A DNA stretch of 64,000 nt from Microvirga sp. ACRRW (GTDB taxonomy: Bacteria > Pseudomonadota > Alphaproteobacteria > Rhizobiales > Beijerinckiaceae): NCBI RefSeq assembly GCF_022346925.1, contig NZ_JAKRNJ010000001.1:1-64000 (forward strand). Direction: 5' to 3'. Shown here piece after piece: positions 7,266 through 16,913 of this stretch. A program made the translations under genes and the position numbers. Positions within the stretch are counted from its first letter, which is position 1. Every line of letters begins with the position of its first letter. Below the pieces are notes generated by a model, which made no database searches, was not told the DNA's origin, and saw only the letters and a program-made list of their open reading frames with translations.

Positions 7266-9041
7266 TCAGGCCGCCGCCAGCTTCGTCTCGTTCACAGCAA
7301 CAATCCTGCGAACCTCGTCCCCCTCGATGGTCTCGTGATCGAGGAGCGCCTCGGTCAGAGCGTCCAGCGCGTCGCGGTTATCCTCGATGCAGGCCTTTGC
7401 CGCCGCATACATCTCCTCGATGATCCGGCGGATTTCCTGCTCGACCTCACGCGGGAAGCTTTCGCCTGAGCGCGCCACCTTCACCATGCCGATGGTGGGG
7501 CTCATGCCCCATTCGGTGACCATGCGGGTCGCAATGTTGGTGGCGTGCGCGATATCGCTTGCCGCACCCGTCGTCACTTTACGGGCGCCGAAAACCACCT
7601 CCTCCGCCGCGCGGCCACCCATGGCAACAATGAGATCGGCCTCGAGCTTCTCCACGGGGATGCAGTAGCGGTCGTTCTCCGGCAGGCGCATGACGAGGCC
7701 GAGCGCTTGGCCGTGCGGGATGATGGTGGCGCTATGCACCTTGTCCGAGCCCGGCGTCAGGCAGGCGCAGAGAGCATGCCCCGCCTCGTGCACGGCCACG
7801 AGCCTGCGCTCCTCGCTGGTGATGACGAGCGACCGGCGCTCCAGCCCCATGATGATCTTGTTGCGCGCGGATTCCAGATGGTCGCGCCCGATCACCGTCA
7901 CACCGTCGCGTGCCGCGAAAATCGCGGCCTCGTTGATGAGGTTGCCGAGATCGGCCCCGGAGAAGCCTGGCGTTCCCCGAGCGACGGAAGCCAGATCGAC
8001 ACCGGAGGCGAGCTTCATGTTGCGTGCATGGACAGTGAGGATCGCCTCGCGGCCCGTGATGTCGGGAAGACCGATATGCACCTGACGGTCGAAGCGTCCG
8101 GGGCGCAGCAGCGCGGGATCGAGCACATCGACCCGGTTCGTTGCGCCGATCACGATCACGCCCGAGGTGCTGTTGAAGCCATCCATTTCGACGAGAAGCT
8201 GGTTCAGCGTCGACTCGAATTCGCGATCCGCCGCCGATCCGCCACCGCCGCGCTTGCGTCCGATGGCATCAATCTCGTCGATGAAGATCAGGCAGGGCGC
8301 ACGCCTGCGCGCCTGCTCGAACAGCTTGGACACGCGGCTCTTGGCGATGCCGATGAGAGGAGCGGAGAAATCGCTGCCAGAGACGGCCATGAAGGAAACT
8401 CCGGCCTCGCCCGCAAGCGCCTTTGCGATCAGGGTCTTGCCCGTTCCGGGCGGCCCAACCATCAGCACGCCTCGCGGAACACGGGCACCCACCTTCTCGA
8501 ACGCTTCCGCGTCGCGCAGGAAGGCGATCACCTCCTGAAGCTCGGCTTTAGGCTCTTCCTGGCCCGCCACGTCATCGAAGCGGTCGGGTACGTTCCTGAC
8601 CGCGCGCGGCCAGCGGTTCGTCGGTTTGAAATCCACTTGCACGGCGACGAGCGCCAGCACCGCCGCCACCATGATGAGGGAAATCACGAAGCTCGCCGCA
8701 TAAGAGGCGTCGATGCCGGATTTCTTGAACTCCACCTGCGCACCGGCAGCCGTTGCCCGATCGACGGTCTGGGCCGTCAGCAGAGAGGTCGGAAGACGCA
8801 CGAAAGCAGACTGGTCCGCGTACCAAACGGCCAAGCCACCGTCCTGCACCTGAACCTTGCGAACTTTTCCGGCCTCAAGCTCACGCGAGAACTCGGAATA
8901 GGCGATCTCGTTGACCTTCTCGGAGACGAAGAACGGTACGGATATAGCGGCGGCGACCACCGCCAGGGCGACGACGGCGGCGGCAATGGCCACACTCTTC
9001 CTGCGCAAGAGCTGTCTTGCTTTCTCGATCACATTGGTCAC
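7266..9041 (-). CDS. ftsH: FtsH-family AAA+ metalloprotease, divergent paralogue
   Basis: A 591-residue membrane-anchored ATP-dependent zinc protease. Two transmembrane helices (about 16-38 and 117-138) flank a small periplasmic domain. The AAA module has Walker A 'GPPGTGKT' (196-203), Walker B 'LIFIDEID' (251-258) and the SRH with 'RPGRFDRQ'. The protease has 'HEAGH' (418-422) and a likely third zinc ligand D496. The pore loop reads 'APLIGIAKSRV' where FtsH normally has 'MFVGVGASRV', so the conserved Phe is Leu229. It starts with GTG behind AGGGGG. It converges on the kinase gene with a 6-base gap. It is probably a second FtsH with its own substrates, the housekeeping copy lying elsewhere. 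Confidence 0.9.
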   Translation of the reverse strand: MTNVIEKARQLLRRKSVAIAAAVVALAVVAAAISVPFFVSEKVNEIAYSEFSRELEAGKVRKVQVQDGGLAVWYADQSAFVRLPTSLLTAQTVDRATAAGAQVEFKKSGIDASYAASFVISLIMVAAVLALVAVQVDFKPTNRWPRAVRNVPDRFDDVAGQEEPKAELQEVIAFLRDAEAFEKVGARVPRGVLMVGPPGTGKTLIAKALAGEAGVSFMAVSGSDFSAPLIGIAKSRVSKLFEQARRRAPCLIFIDEIDAIGRKRGGGGSAADREFESTLNQLLVEMDGFNSTSGVIVIGATNRVDVLDPALLRPGRFDRQVHIGLPDITGREAILTVHARNMKLASGVDLASVARGTPGFSGADLGNLINEAAIFAARDGVTVIGRDHLESARNKIIMGLERRSLVITSEERRLVAVHEAGHALCACLTPGSDKVHSATIIPHGQALGLVMRLPENDRYCIPVEKLEADLIVAMGGRAAEEVVFGARKVTTGAASDIAHATNIATRMVTEWGMSPTIGMVKVARSGESFPREVEQEIRRIIEEMYAAAKACIEDNRDALDALTEALLDHETIEGDEVRRIVAVNETKLAAA

Positions 9042-9153
9042 GGACGCCCCCTTGGCGAACTTCGTTTCTTATCGATGAAGTTCGACCTGTAGTCGTTTTT
9101 GACGCAGTCCGCAGTACGGCGAAAAAGCACACCCTTTAGAGGAAGGGAGCTTA

Positions 9154-9429
9154 TCAGTTCAGAAGGTCGTGATAATCCTTGTGACGACGCAGCCACGTGT
9201 AAGCGTAGCCGCAGAGAGGCGTAATCGTGCGCCCCTCGGCGCGGGCGATCTCGGCAACGCCGCGCATCAGCTCGTCGGCAGCTCCTGTGCCGCGTAGAGG
9301 CGGAGCAGCCTCAACATACCGGATGACAAGGTTTCCCCCCTGGCGCTCGTAGGTCGCGAATGCGAGATGACCGTTCCGCTCAAGCTCGAAGCGATGACCG
9401 GTCGTATTGTCGCGAACGGCGCTGCCCAT
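9154..9429 (-). CDS. small GNAT-type N-acetyltransferase (YidJ-like)
   Basis: A 91-residue minimal GNAT protein of the COG2388 kind. It shows 'GHLAFATYERQGGNLVIRY' (in part), the acetyl-CoA loop variant 'PPLRGTGAADELM', and the ending 'LCGYAYTWLRRHKDY', which matches the usual 'CpYv..yi.rhpey' tail. The ATG at 9429 follows GGAG 8 bases upstream. The open frame continues further upstream, but that part lies across the next gene in another frame and is not coding. Its substrate is unknown. Confidence 0.8.
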   Translation of the reverse strand: MGSAVRDNTTGHRFELERNGHLAFATYERQGGNLVIRYVEAAPPLRGTGAADELMRGVAEIARAEGRTITPLCGYAYTWLRRHKDYHDLLN

Positions 9430-9509
9430 GCTCTCACTCCATCGATTCACATCATCGGGGACAACGTTACGCCGCCGGGCGCGTTCCGGAAACAGCCACG
9501 CTTGGGAGG

Positions 9510-10097
9510 CTAACGCTCCAGCCGCTTCTCCAGACGCGCCTTCACTTCGGGCCATTCCTCTCGGAGGATGCTGTAGACAGCCGTATCGCGGATGTGCCCA
9601 TCGGGCATGATCATGTGGCGACGCAGGATGCCGTCGAGCTTCGCGCCCAGTCGCTCGATGGCGGCGCGGGATTGGTCGTTTTGCGAGTGGGTGCGGATCT
9701 CGACCGCGTTGCAGCCCAGAACCTCGAAGGCATGCCGGAGCATGAGGAACTTCGCATGCGTATTCACGAAGGTGCGCTGCCAGGATTTTGCGATCCAGGT
9801 TGTGCCGATCTCCACACGATGATTGGCGGCGTCGATGTTCATGTACCGCGTCGAACCCACGACCCGGTTGCCGTCCTTCACCACGGTCGCGAAAGGAAGC
9901 GCGAGCCCTGCGGCCTGAAGGTCGAGAGCCTTTTGCACGTACTCCTCGAAGCCCTCGGGCTTCGGCACCGTGGTCGTCTTCTTCTCCCATTGATTGCCGT
10001 CGCTCGCGGCCGCGCCGAGCGCGGGCACGTCATCGAGGCTCAAAGGACGTAAGACAAGCCGGTCGGTCGCGAGGGTTACGGGCTCGATGTGAAGCAT
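9510..10097 (-). CDS. GNAT N-acetyltransferase, RimJ/RimL type
   Basis: A 195-residue acetyltransferase of the group that includes RimJ and RimL. The start 'IEPVTLATDRLVLRPLSLDD' (in parts) and 'VVGSTRYMNIDAANHRVEIGTTWIAKSWQRT' positions match beta strands 1 to 4 and the acetyl-CoA region; 'NTHAKFLMLRHAFEVLGCNAVE' and 'NDQSRAAIERLGAKLDG' complete the fold. I choose the ATG at 10097; an upstream start at 10133 adds 12 basic residues. It lies 80 bases before the small GNAT gene on the same strand. The target, protein N-terminus or small molecule, cannot be told. Confidence 0.82.
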   Translation of the reverse strand: MLHIEPVTLATDRLVLRPLSLDDVPALGAAASDGNQWEKKTTTVPKPEGFEEYVQKALDLQAAGLALPFATVVKDGNRVVGSTRYMNIDAANHRVEIGTTWIAKSWQRTFVNTHAKFLMLRHAFEVLGCNAVEIRTHSQNDQSRAAIERLGAKLDGILRRHMIMPDGHIRDTAVYSILREEWPEVKARLEKRLER

Positions 10098-10220
10098 GGT
10101 CGAAGGCCTTTTGCGCGCTTGCAGCTTCGCCATTCATCGTCGAGCCTGAGGCGGCAGTCAAACGGCATCGACCGGGGAATGCATTGCTGTCCCCGGTCGT
10201 GAGAGTATGTCGCCTGCCGC

Positions 10221-10682
10221 TCAGCGCAGCAGATAGACGAGAGCCGGCAGGCCCACCGCCAATCCTGCCAGAGCCCAGGCACCGACGGCCTGCTGCCAGG
10301 CAGCGTCGCTTGTGGAGTTGCGCAAGCGCCGAGCGAAGGCACCGGATTCCGCCGTATGCCCGCTGAGGCATGAGCACAAGGCGTAATGCGCCTGTCCGTC
10401 GGAGAGCCCGAAATACCGCATGGCATCGCCGAGCCTGTCGCTTGCAAGCCCATCCGCCCGGAGAATCGGGTCGTCATAGGCGACAGTCAGGGCAGAGTTG
10501 TCCTCCCGCACCAGAGCCCGCTCTGCCGGCGGCTTGTATTCGATTTCGCCAAGGGAGTTCAGACGTCGTGCCGGATCGCGCTCGAGAAGGCTGATCCACC
10601 GGTCCAGCCGCTCCTGCCGGGAGAGAGGCTTTGGTTGAACGTCGGCTACGCTACGGAGATAGTCGAGATCTTTGTGTTCCAT
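10221..10682 (-). CDS. hypothetical protein with C-terminal membrane anchor
   Basis: A 153-residue protein I do not recognise. The ATG at 10682 is preferred because GGAGG stands about 7 bases upstream; a longer frame exists from 10754. The first 125 residues are charged and mostly helical ('LSRQERLDRWISLLERDP'). The last 22 ('AVGAWALAGLAVGLPALVYLLR') form one hydrophobic helix, so it looks like a tail-anchored inner-membrane protein with its bulk in the cytoplasm. A 'YALCSCLSGH' patch carries two cysteines. It lies between the GNAT pair and rluC on the same strand. Confidence 0.65.
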   Translation of the reverse strand: MEHKDLDYLRSVADVQPKPLSRQERLDRWISLLERDPARRLNSLGEIEYKPPAERALVREDNSALTVAYDDPILRADGLASDRLGDAMRYFGLSDGQAHYALCSCLSGHTAESGAFARRLRNSTSDAAWQQAVGAWALAGLAVGLPALVYLLR

Positions 10683-10799
10683 CGATCCCCTCCTTGCCAA
10701 TGTCTCTGTAACCCTCACGGATGACAGAGACATGAAATGGTGCGCTGAGCCCACGGCAAAAGTGCGACAAGGAGGATATCGAAAGAGAGATAGCCCGAA

Positions 10800-12137
10800 T
10801 TACTCCTCGGGCGCTTCGACGATAGGATCGTACTGGCTCGTATCGAAGCCGAGCAGGTTGAAGCTCTGCTGCATGTGCGGCGGCAGCGGCGCGGTTACAT
10901 CGATGGGCTTGCCCGTGCGCGGATGCGCGATCACGATGCGTCGTGCGAGCAGATGCAGCTTGTTCTGGATGCCGCCCGGCAATTCCCAGTTCTCGATGTC
11001 GAAATACTTGGGATCGCCCACGATCGGATGCCCGATATGCGCCGTGTGTGCGCGCAGCTGGTGCGTGCGTCCGGTCACCGGCTTCAGCGACAGCCACGCG
11101 AGCTTATGTGCCGCCGTGTCGATGATGGCGTAATAGGTCAGCGCGTGGCTTGCCCCCTCATCGCCGTGGCGCGCAACGCGCATGCGGGAATCACCCTCGT
11201 CGCCTTCCTTGGCGAGATAGGTCGAAACGCGGCCTTGGCGCACGCGCGGCACGCCAGCGACCAACGCCCAATAGATCTTGCGTGTGGTGCGTGCACGGAA
11301 AGACTTCGCCATGGTGGACGCGGCGAAGCGCGTCTTGGCGATGACGAGACAGCCCGCCGTGTCCTTGTCGAGGCGATGCACGAGGCGCGGCTTCTGCCCT
11401 TCCGCATCGCGCATGCATTCAAGCAGGCCATCCACGTGACGCGTGGTGCCCGAGCCGCCCTGCACCGCAAGCCCCATCGGCTTGTTGATGATGAGAACGT
11501 CCTTGTCCTCATAGAGCGTGATGGACTTCAGGAATTCGAGATCGCCCTGGTCCTTCGCGCTGTTGCGCGAAACCGGACGCGGCTGGTCGAGCTTCAGCGG
11601 CGGAATACGCACTTTCTGCCCGGCGGTGAGCCGCTCGTTGGGCTGCGCCCGCTTTCCGTCGACACGCAACTCGCCCTTGCGGACGATGCGCTGGATATGC
11701 GTGAAGGCGAGTTGCGGGGAGCGCGCGACCAGGAAGCGGTCGACGCGCATATCCGCCTCATCGGGCTCGACCACGAGCGTCTGCACGCCCGTCGCCAGAA
11801 CCTCCTGAGCCTCGGCCCTAGCCTGAGCCCGCGTGGGCTTTTGCGGAGCCTCCGCCGCGGGGCGCGACGGGGTCTTGGTCGCAGGCCTCTCGCGACGTGC
11901 CTCTACAGCTCGTGCCGGTGCCTTGGCGCTTTGGCGCTCGCGCCGCGCCTCCTCGGGGCGGCCCTTAGCTGCCGGCTTGGCGCTGCGCGGCTTCGCCGAC
12001 GCACTCTTCGAAGGCCCCTTGGAAGCCGCCTTTGGAGGCCCCTTGCGGGCAGGCCTGTCCTCGCGCGAGCGGAAGCCCTGCCGCGCGCCAGACCGCCCGC
12101 CTCGGGCTCCATTCTGTCCTGAATTACTTTTTCTCAT
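10800..12137 (-). CDS. rluC: 23S rRNA pseudouridine synthase RluC-type, with long basic N-terminal tail
   Basis: A 445-residue RluA-family pseudouridine synthase. Residues about 1-115 are an Arg/Lys/Ala/Pro-rich disordered tail. An S4 RNA-binding domain follows (about 128-175, 'RVDRFLVARSPQLAFTHIQR') and then the catalytic domain with Asp257 in 'RLVHRLDKDTAG'. 'KPVTGRTHQLRAH' and 'HPIVGDPKYF' are the other family signatures. RluC modifies three uridines of 23S rRNA in E. coli. The catalytic half has normal family length; the tail explains the extra size. The start (ATG at 12137) is uncertain because no clear ribosome site precedes it and another start lies at 12173. Confidence 0.9.
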   Translation of the reverse strand: MRKSNSGQNGARGGRSGARQGFRSREDRPARKGPPKAASKGPSKSASAKPRSAKPAAKGRPEEARRERQSAKAPARAVEARRERPATKTPSRPAAEAPQKPTRAQARAEAQEVLATGVQTLVVEPDEADMRVDRFLVARSPQLAFTHIQRIVRKGELRVDGKRAQPNERLTAGQKVRIPPLKLDQPRPVSRNSAKDQGDLEFLKSITLYEDKDVLIINKPMGLAVQGGSGTTRHVDGLLECMRDAEGQKPRLVHRLDKDTAGCLVIAKTRFAASTMAKSFRARTTRKIYWALVAGVPRVRQGRVSTYLAKEGDEGDSRMRVARHGDEGASHALTYYAIIDTAAHKLAWLSLKPVTGRTHQLRAHTAHIGHPIVGDPKYFDIENWELPGGIQNKLHLLARRIVIAHPRTGKPIDVTAPLPPHMQQSFNLLGFDTSQYDPIVEAPEE

Positions 12138-12225
12138 GAGATCGTGGGTACCAGAGCGCCGCCTTGGCGGCAATCGAAGCTAAAAGGGCAGCATTCAAAA
12201 AATCCTTGCTCCCATGACCTACGGA

Positions 12226-12249
12226 CAACTGACACAACGCTGTCAGTTG
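12226..12249. promoter_or_regulatory. candidate operator palindrome for the YafY-type regulator
   Basis: CAACTGACA (12226-12234) and TGTCAGTTG (12241-12249) form a perfect 9-bp inverted repeat with a 6-base centre. It stands 49 bases before the start of the two-gene unit that ends in a YafY/WYL regulator, and 89 bases before the divergent rluC start. TGACA-x6-TGTCA dyads fit the kind of site such regulators use for autoregulation. Confidence 0.65.
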
Positions 12250-12297
12250 GCTAATCCTATGGGTGCAGGCCTCAGCAACCTGCACAAGGATCCTTCC

Positions 12298-12600
12298 ATG
12301 AAATCCCACGTCCTCGAAACCGTGACCTTTTCGCTCCAGCCCGGAACTGACGAGGCAGCTTTTATCCGCGCCGCCAATGACGCCAGCAACGTGGTAAAGG
12401 CCATGCCAGGCTTTATCCGCAGGCGGCTAGCGAAGGGACAAGACGGCAACTGGATCGATGTCTGCGAGTGGGCCGACGATGCCAGCGCCCAAAAGGCCGC
12501 TGAGACATTTCATACGATTCCAGCCGCACAGCCCTTCTGCGGCATGATCGATATGACCTCGGCGAAGATGGCTCATCACACCATCGCTCATTCCAGCTAA
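12298..12600 (+). CDS. small dimeric alpha/beta-barrel protein, monooxygenase-like
   Basis: A 100-residue protein whose pattern 'VLETVTFSLQPGTDEAAFIRAA', 'MPGFIRRRLAKGQDGNWIDVCEW' (in parts) and 'AQKAAETFHTIPAAQPF' matches the antibiotic-biosynthesis-monooxygenase/EthD ferredoxin-like barrel. The ATG at 12298 has AAGGA 7 bases upstream. It is followed after 3 bases by the YafY regulator, so the two are co-transcribed and the protein is likely under that regulator. No cofactor motif is visible. Whether it is an enzyme or a ligand-binding partner is open. Confidence 0.75.
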   Translation: MKSHVLETVTFSLQPGTDEAAFIRAANDASNVVKAMPGFIRRRLAKGQDGNWIDVCEWADDASAQKAAETFHTIPAAQPFCGMIDMTSAKMAHHTIAHSS

Positions 12601-12603
12601 GCC

Positions 12604-13305
12604 ATGCGGCGCGCGGACCGGCTCTTCGATATCGTACAGATGCTCCGGGGCGGACGGCTTCGGACAGCCCATGACATCGCCGAGCAGCTCGAAGTATCGG
12701 TCCGCACCATTTATCGTGACATCGACGCCCTTATCGCCTCGGGGGTTCCCATCGAAGGCGAGAGAGGCATTGGTTACGTCCTTCGAGGAGCGATGCTGCT
12801 CCCCCCTCTCTCTTTCTCCGTCCCGGAGCTCCAGGCCCTCGCATTGGGCGCGAAGCTTGTTAAGGCTTGGGCTGACAAAGAGCTGGCGCAAGCGGCAGAA
12901 GAGGTTCTTGCTAAGGTCGACGCCGTGATCGGAAACGACCGGAGGATCGAGCTTCAACGCCAGGATCTGCGTGCCTTCGGCCTGCACTTGAAGGATAGCG
13001 AGCGTGAGCGTCTGGCACTCATCCGGCACGCCTTACGGACGCGACATAAGATCGGATTGAATTATGCAGATGCTATGGGCGAGGCATCGGACAGGACCGT
13101 GAGGCCTTTAGGCCTAGAAGCATGGGGCCACGCCTGGACACTGACCGCATGGTGCGAGTTGCGTCAGGATTTTCGGGCTTTTCGCCTGGACCGGATGCTG
13201 TCGGTTGATGTGTTGGGCGACATCTTCAAGCCCGAGCCAGGGCGGACACTTCAGGACTACTTGGAGCGTCTGCGCGAGGAAGGATGGGATGTAGAGCCTC
13301 ATTGA
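12604..13305 (+). CDS. YafY-type helix-turn-helix regulator with WYL domain
   Basis: A 233-residue regulator. An N-terminal HTH_11 domain (about 1-60: 'RRADRLFDIVQMLR', 'TAHDIAEQLEVSVRTIYRDIDAL', in parts) is followed by 'SGVPIEGERGIGYVLRG' and a C-terminal WYL effector-binding domain ('VRPLGLEAWGHAWTLTAWC', 'DFRAFRLDRM'). WYL regulators of this size usually control one neighbouring gene and themselves. It follows the monooxygenase-like gene by 3 bases. The palindrome at 12226-12249 is its most likely binding site. The ligand is unknown. Confidence 0.88.
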   Translation: MRRADRLFDIVQMLRGGRLRTAHDIAEQLEVSVRTIYRDIDALIASGVPIEGERGIGYVLRGAMLLPPLSFSVPELQALALGAKLVKAWADKELAQAAEEVLAKVDAVIGNDRRIELQRQDLRAFGLHLKDSERERLALIRHALRTRHKIGLNYADAMGEASDRTVRPLGLEAWGHAWTLTAWCELRQDFRAFRLDRMLSVDVLGDIFKPEPGRTLQDYLERLREEGWDVEPH

Positions 13306-13317
13306 GCAGACATGAGG

Positions 13318-13704
13318 CTATCCGGCCAATTGTCTCACTAGCATCAAACCGGCAACCAAGCCTGCGATGGAGAGAAGCACGGAAACCGTCACATAGCCGA
13401 GCGCCTCCCCCATCTGCCCTCGCTCCCACAACAGCACTGCATCGAGGGAGAACGCCGAGAAGGTCGTGAAGCCGCCGAGGATCCCTGTGGTCAGAAAGAG
13501 GCGCAGGGGCTGGCTCCATCCCTCGCCTGCCTTGAAGGCCAGCCATCCGGCGAGCGCGCCCATAAGGAAGGAGCCCACGATGTTCACCATCAGGGTGCCA
13601 TAGGGCAACGCCGTGCCGCAGTAGCGCGCACAACCGACATTCACGCCATGACGAAGCGCTCCGCCAATTCCGGCACCGAGGAATACGATAAGATAGGCCT
13701 TCAT
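13318..13704 (-). CDS. crcB: fluoride-specific ion channel CrcB (Fluc)
   Basis: A 128-residue membrane protein with four helices that forms a dual-topology dimer exporting fluoride. Signatures are 'GIGGALRHGV' near 12-20, 'GTLMVNIVGSF' in helix 2 and 'GILGGFTTFSAF' in helix 3, which holds the phenylalanine box and sodium site. It starts 3 bases after the rarA stop, so it is the last gene of the htrA-GNAT-rarA-crcB unit. I saw no fluoride riboswitch upstream, as expected inside an operon. Confidence 0.95.
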   Translation of the reverse strand: MKAYLIVFLGAGIGGALRHGVNVGCARYCGTALPYGTLMVNIVGSFLMGALAGWLAFKAGEGWSQPLRLFLTTGILGGFTTFSAFSLDAVLLWERGQMGEALGYVTVSVLLSIAGLVAGLMLVRQLAG

Positions 13705-13707
13705 GTC

Positions 13708-15030
13708 TTATTTCGACTCGTCCTCGTCACGCCGCTCCCGGCGGAGCTTTTCCCACCAATCGAGACGCTTCTTCACCTCGCGTTCGAAGCCTCGATCCAC
13801 GGGCTCGTAGAAATGTTGCCGCCCCAGTTTCTCCGGCCAGTAATCCTGGCCCGAGAACGCATCCGGCTCGTCGTGATCGTAGCGGTAGTTATCGCCGTAC
13901 CCGATCTTCTTCATGAGCTTGGTCGGCGCATTGAGGATCGTTCGTGGCGGCATGAGCGAACCATGCTCTTTCGCCATCCTGGTCGCGGCCTTGTAGGCAT
14001 TGTAGACCGCGTTCGATTTCGGCGCGGTGGCGAGATAGACTGCCGCTTGGGCTAGCGCGAGTTCACCCTCGGGAGAACCCAGGAAGTCGAAGGCGTCCTT
14101 CGCGGCGTTGGCGATGACCAGGGCCTGAGGGTCGGCAAGGCCGATATCTTCCACCGCCATGCGCACCAAGCGGCGGGCGATGAAGAGGCGATCCTCGCCG
14201 GCATCGAGCATGCGGGTTAGGTAATAAAGAGCCGCATCGGGATCGGAGCCACGAACGGTCTTGTGAAGCGCGGAGATGAGGTTGTAGTGCCCCTCCTGCC
14301 CCTTGTCGTAGATCGGCGCGCGGCGCTGGATGATTTCCTGCAACTGCTCCGCGTCGAAAATCTCGTCGGGCTTGGCCGAGCGCCAGACTTCTTCCGCCAG
14401 TGTCAGCACGGCCCGCCCGTCGCCATCGGCCATGCGCACGAGGGAAGCGCACGCCTCCTCATCGAGCGGCAGCTTCTTAGCCGTGATCTCCTCGGCGCGC
14501 GCGAGGATCTTCGCGATCGCTTCCTCGTCGAGCGACTTGAACAGAAGCACGCGGGCGCGGGACAGAAGCGCCGCGTTCAGCTCGAAAGACGGGTTCTCAG
14601 TGGTCGCTCCCACCAGGGTAATCGTGCCGTCTTCCATGACGGGCAGAAAGGCATCGAGCTGGGCGCGGTTGAAGCGATGGATCTCATCCACGAAGAGCAG
14701 CGTGCCCTTGCCCGTGGACCGGCGATGCCGGGCGGTCTCGAACACCTTCTTCAGATCGGCGACGCCGGAGAAGATCGCGGAGATCTGGTCGAAATGCAGC
14801 TCCGTCTCATGGGCGAGCAGCCGCGCCACCGTGGTCTTGCCAGTGCCGGGCGGTCCCCAGAAGATCAGGGAGCCGAGGGACTTCGAAGCGATGAGCCGGG
14901 TCAGGATGCCGTCGGGCCCGACGAGATGATCCTGGCCGACGACTTCGGACAGCTTCTGAGGCCGCATCCTGTCGGCTAGGGGCCTGGGTGCGTTCTGGTC
15001 GAGACCGGCGGATGAAAACAGGTCGCTCAT
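13708..15030 (-). CDS. rarA: replication-associated recombination protein A (RarA/MgsA)
   Basis: A 440-residue AAA+ ATPase of the clamp-loader clade that acts at stalled replication forks. Walker A is 'GPPGTGKTT' (about 58-66), Walker B 'LFVDEIHRFN', sensor I 'LVGATTENPSFE'. The C-terminal tetramerisation part includes 'SALHKTVRGSDPDAALYYL' and 'PPRTILNAPTKLMK'. Its ATG overlaps the stop of the GNAT gene (ATGA at 15027-15030), so translation is coupled. The gene order with htrA and crcB appears conserved in Hyphomicrobiales. Confidence 0.95.
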   Translation of the reverse strand: MSDLFSSAGLDQNAPRPLADRMRPQKLSEVVGQDHLVGPDGILTRLIASKSLGSLIFWGPPGTGKTTVARLLAHETELHFDQISAIFSGVADLKKVFETARHRRSTGKGTLLFVDEIHRFNRAQLDAFLPVMEDGTITLVGATTENPSFELNAALLSRARVLLFKSLDEEAIAKILARAEEITAKKLPLDEEACASLVRMADGDGRAVLTLAEEVWRSAKPDEIFDAEQLQEIIQRRAPIYDKGQEGHYNLISALHKTVRGSDPDAALYYLTRMLDAGEDRLFIARRLVRMAVEDIGLADPQALVIANAAKDAFDFLGSPEGELALAQAAVYLATAPKSNAVYNAYKAATRMAKEHGSLMPPRTILNAPTKLMKKIGYGDNYRYDHDEPDAFSGQDYWPEKLGRQHFYEPVDRGFEREVKKRLDWWEKLRRERRDEDESK

Positions 15031-15469
15031 GAGGGTAAGGAGCTTAGGCGCGCATAGACGTCCGGGTCCAGTCGCTGCATGAGCCTTTCAGGGTTTTCCA
15101 GGGGCGAAAAGCCATACTGCGCGTAAAGCCCATGCGCATCTCGGGTGGCGAGCATCCAGCGGCGCATGTCCTGAAGCTCGGGATGCTCCATGATGGCGCC
15201 GATCAGCGCCTTGCCTGCCCCCTGCCCGCGCGTGCCGGCGCAGACGAAGACATCGCAGAGATAGGCGAAGGTGGCCTTGTCCGTCACAACGCGGGCGAAG
15301 CCGCGAAGCTCATCCTCGGCATCGCGCAGGGCAAAGCACAAGGAGTTCTCCACCGAACGCTCGAAGAACGAACGCGGCTGTTCCTTGCCCCAATAGCTTT
15401 CCGTCGCGATCCAGCGGTAAGCCGTATCGATCTCTGCCGGTGAAAGCGTGTTGGAGACCGTCCAGGCGT

Positions 15470-15473
<4 letters not shown>
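15027..15473 (-). CDS. GNAT family N-acetyltransferase
   Basis: A 148-residue GNAT protein with 'LRGFARVVTDKATFAYLCDVFV' (in parts) for the core strands, the acetyl-CoA loop 'GTRGQGAGKALIGAIM' and the end 'YAQYGFSPLENPERLMQR'. The start at 15473 is chosen because it forms an ATGA overlap with the htrA stop; a longer frame from 15527 would intrude into htrA. Its own stop overlaps the rarA start in the same way. The substrate is not known. Confidence 0.85.
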
Positions 15474-16876
<1,403 letters not shown>

Positions 16877-16913
16877 GACGGCGAATCCCTTCAACAACGG
16901 CAACAATCGATAA

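Noticed and set aside
9430-9990. Apparent 278-residue fusion upstream of the small GNAT gene
   Set aside because: The extra part lies across the second GNAT gene in a different frame; the GNAT core and a good ribosome site place the start at 9429.
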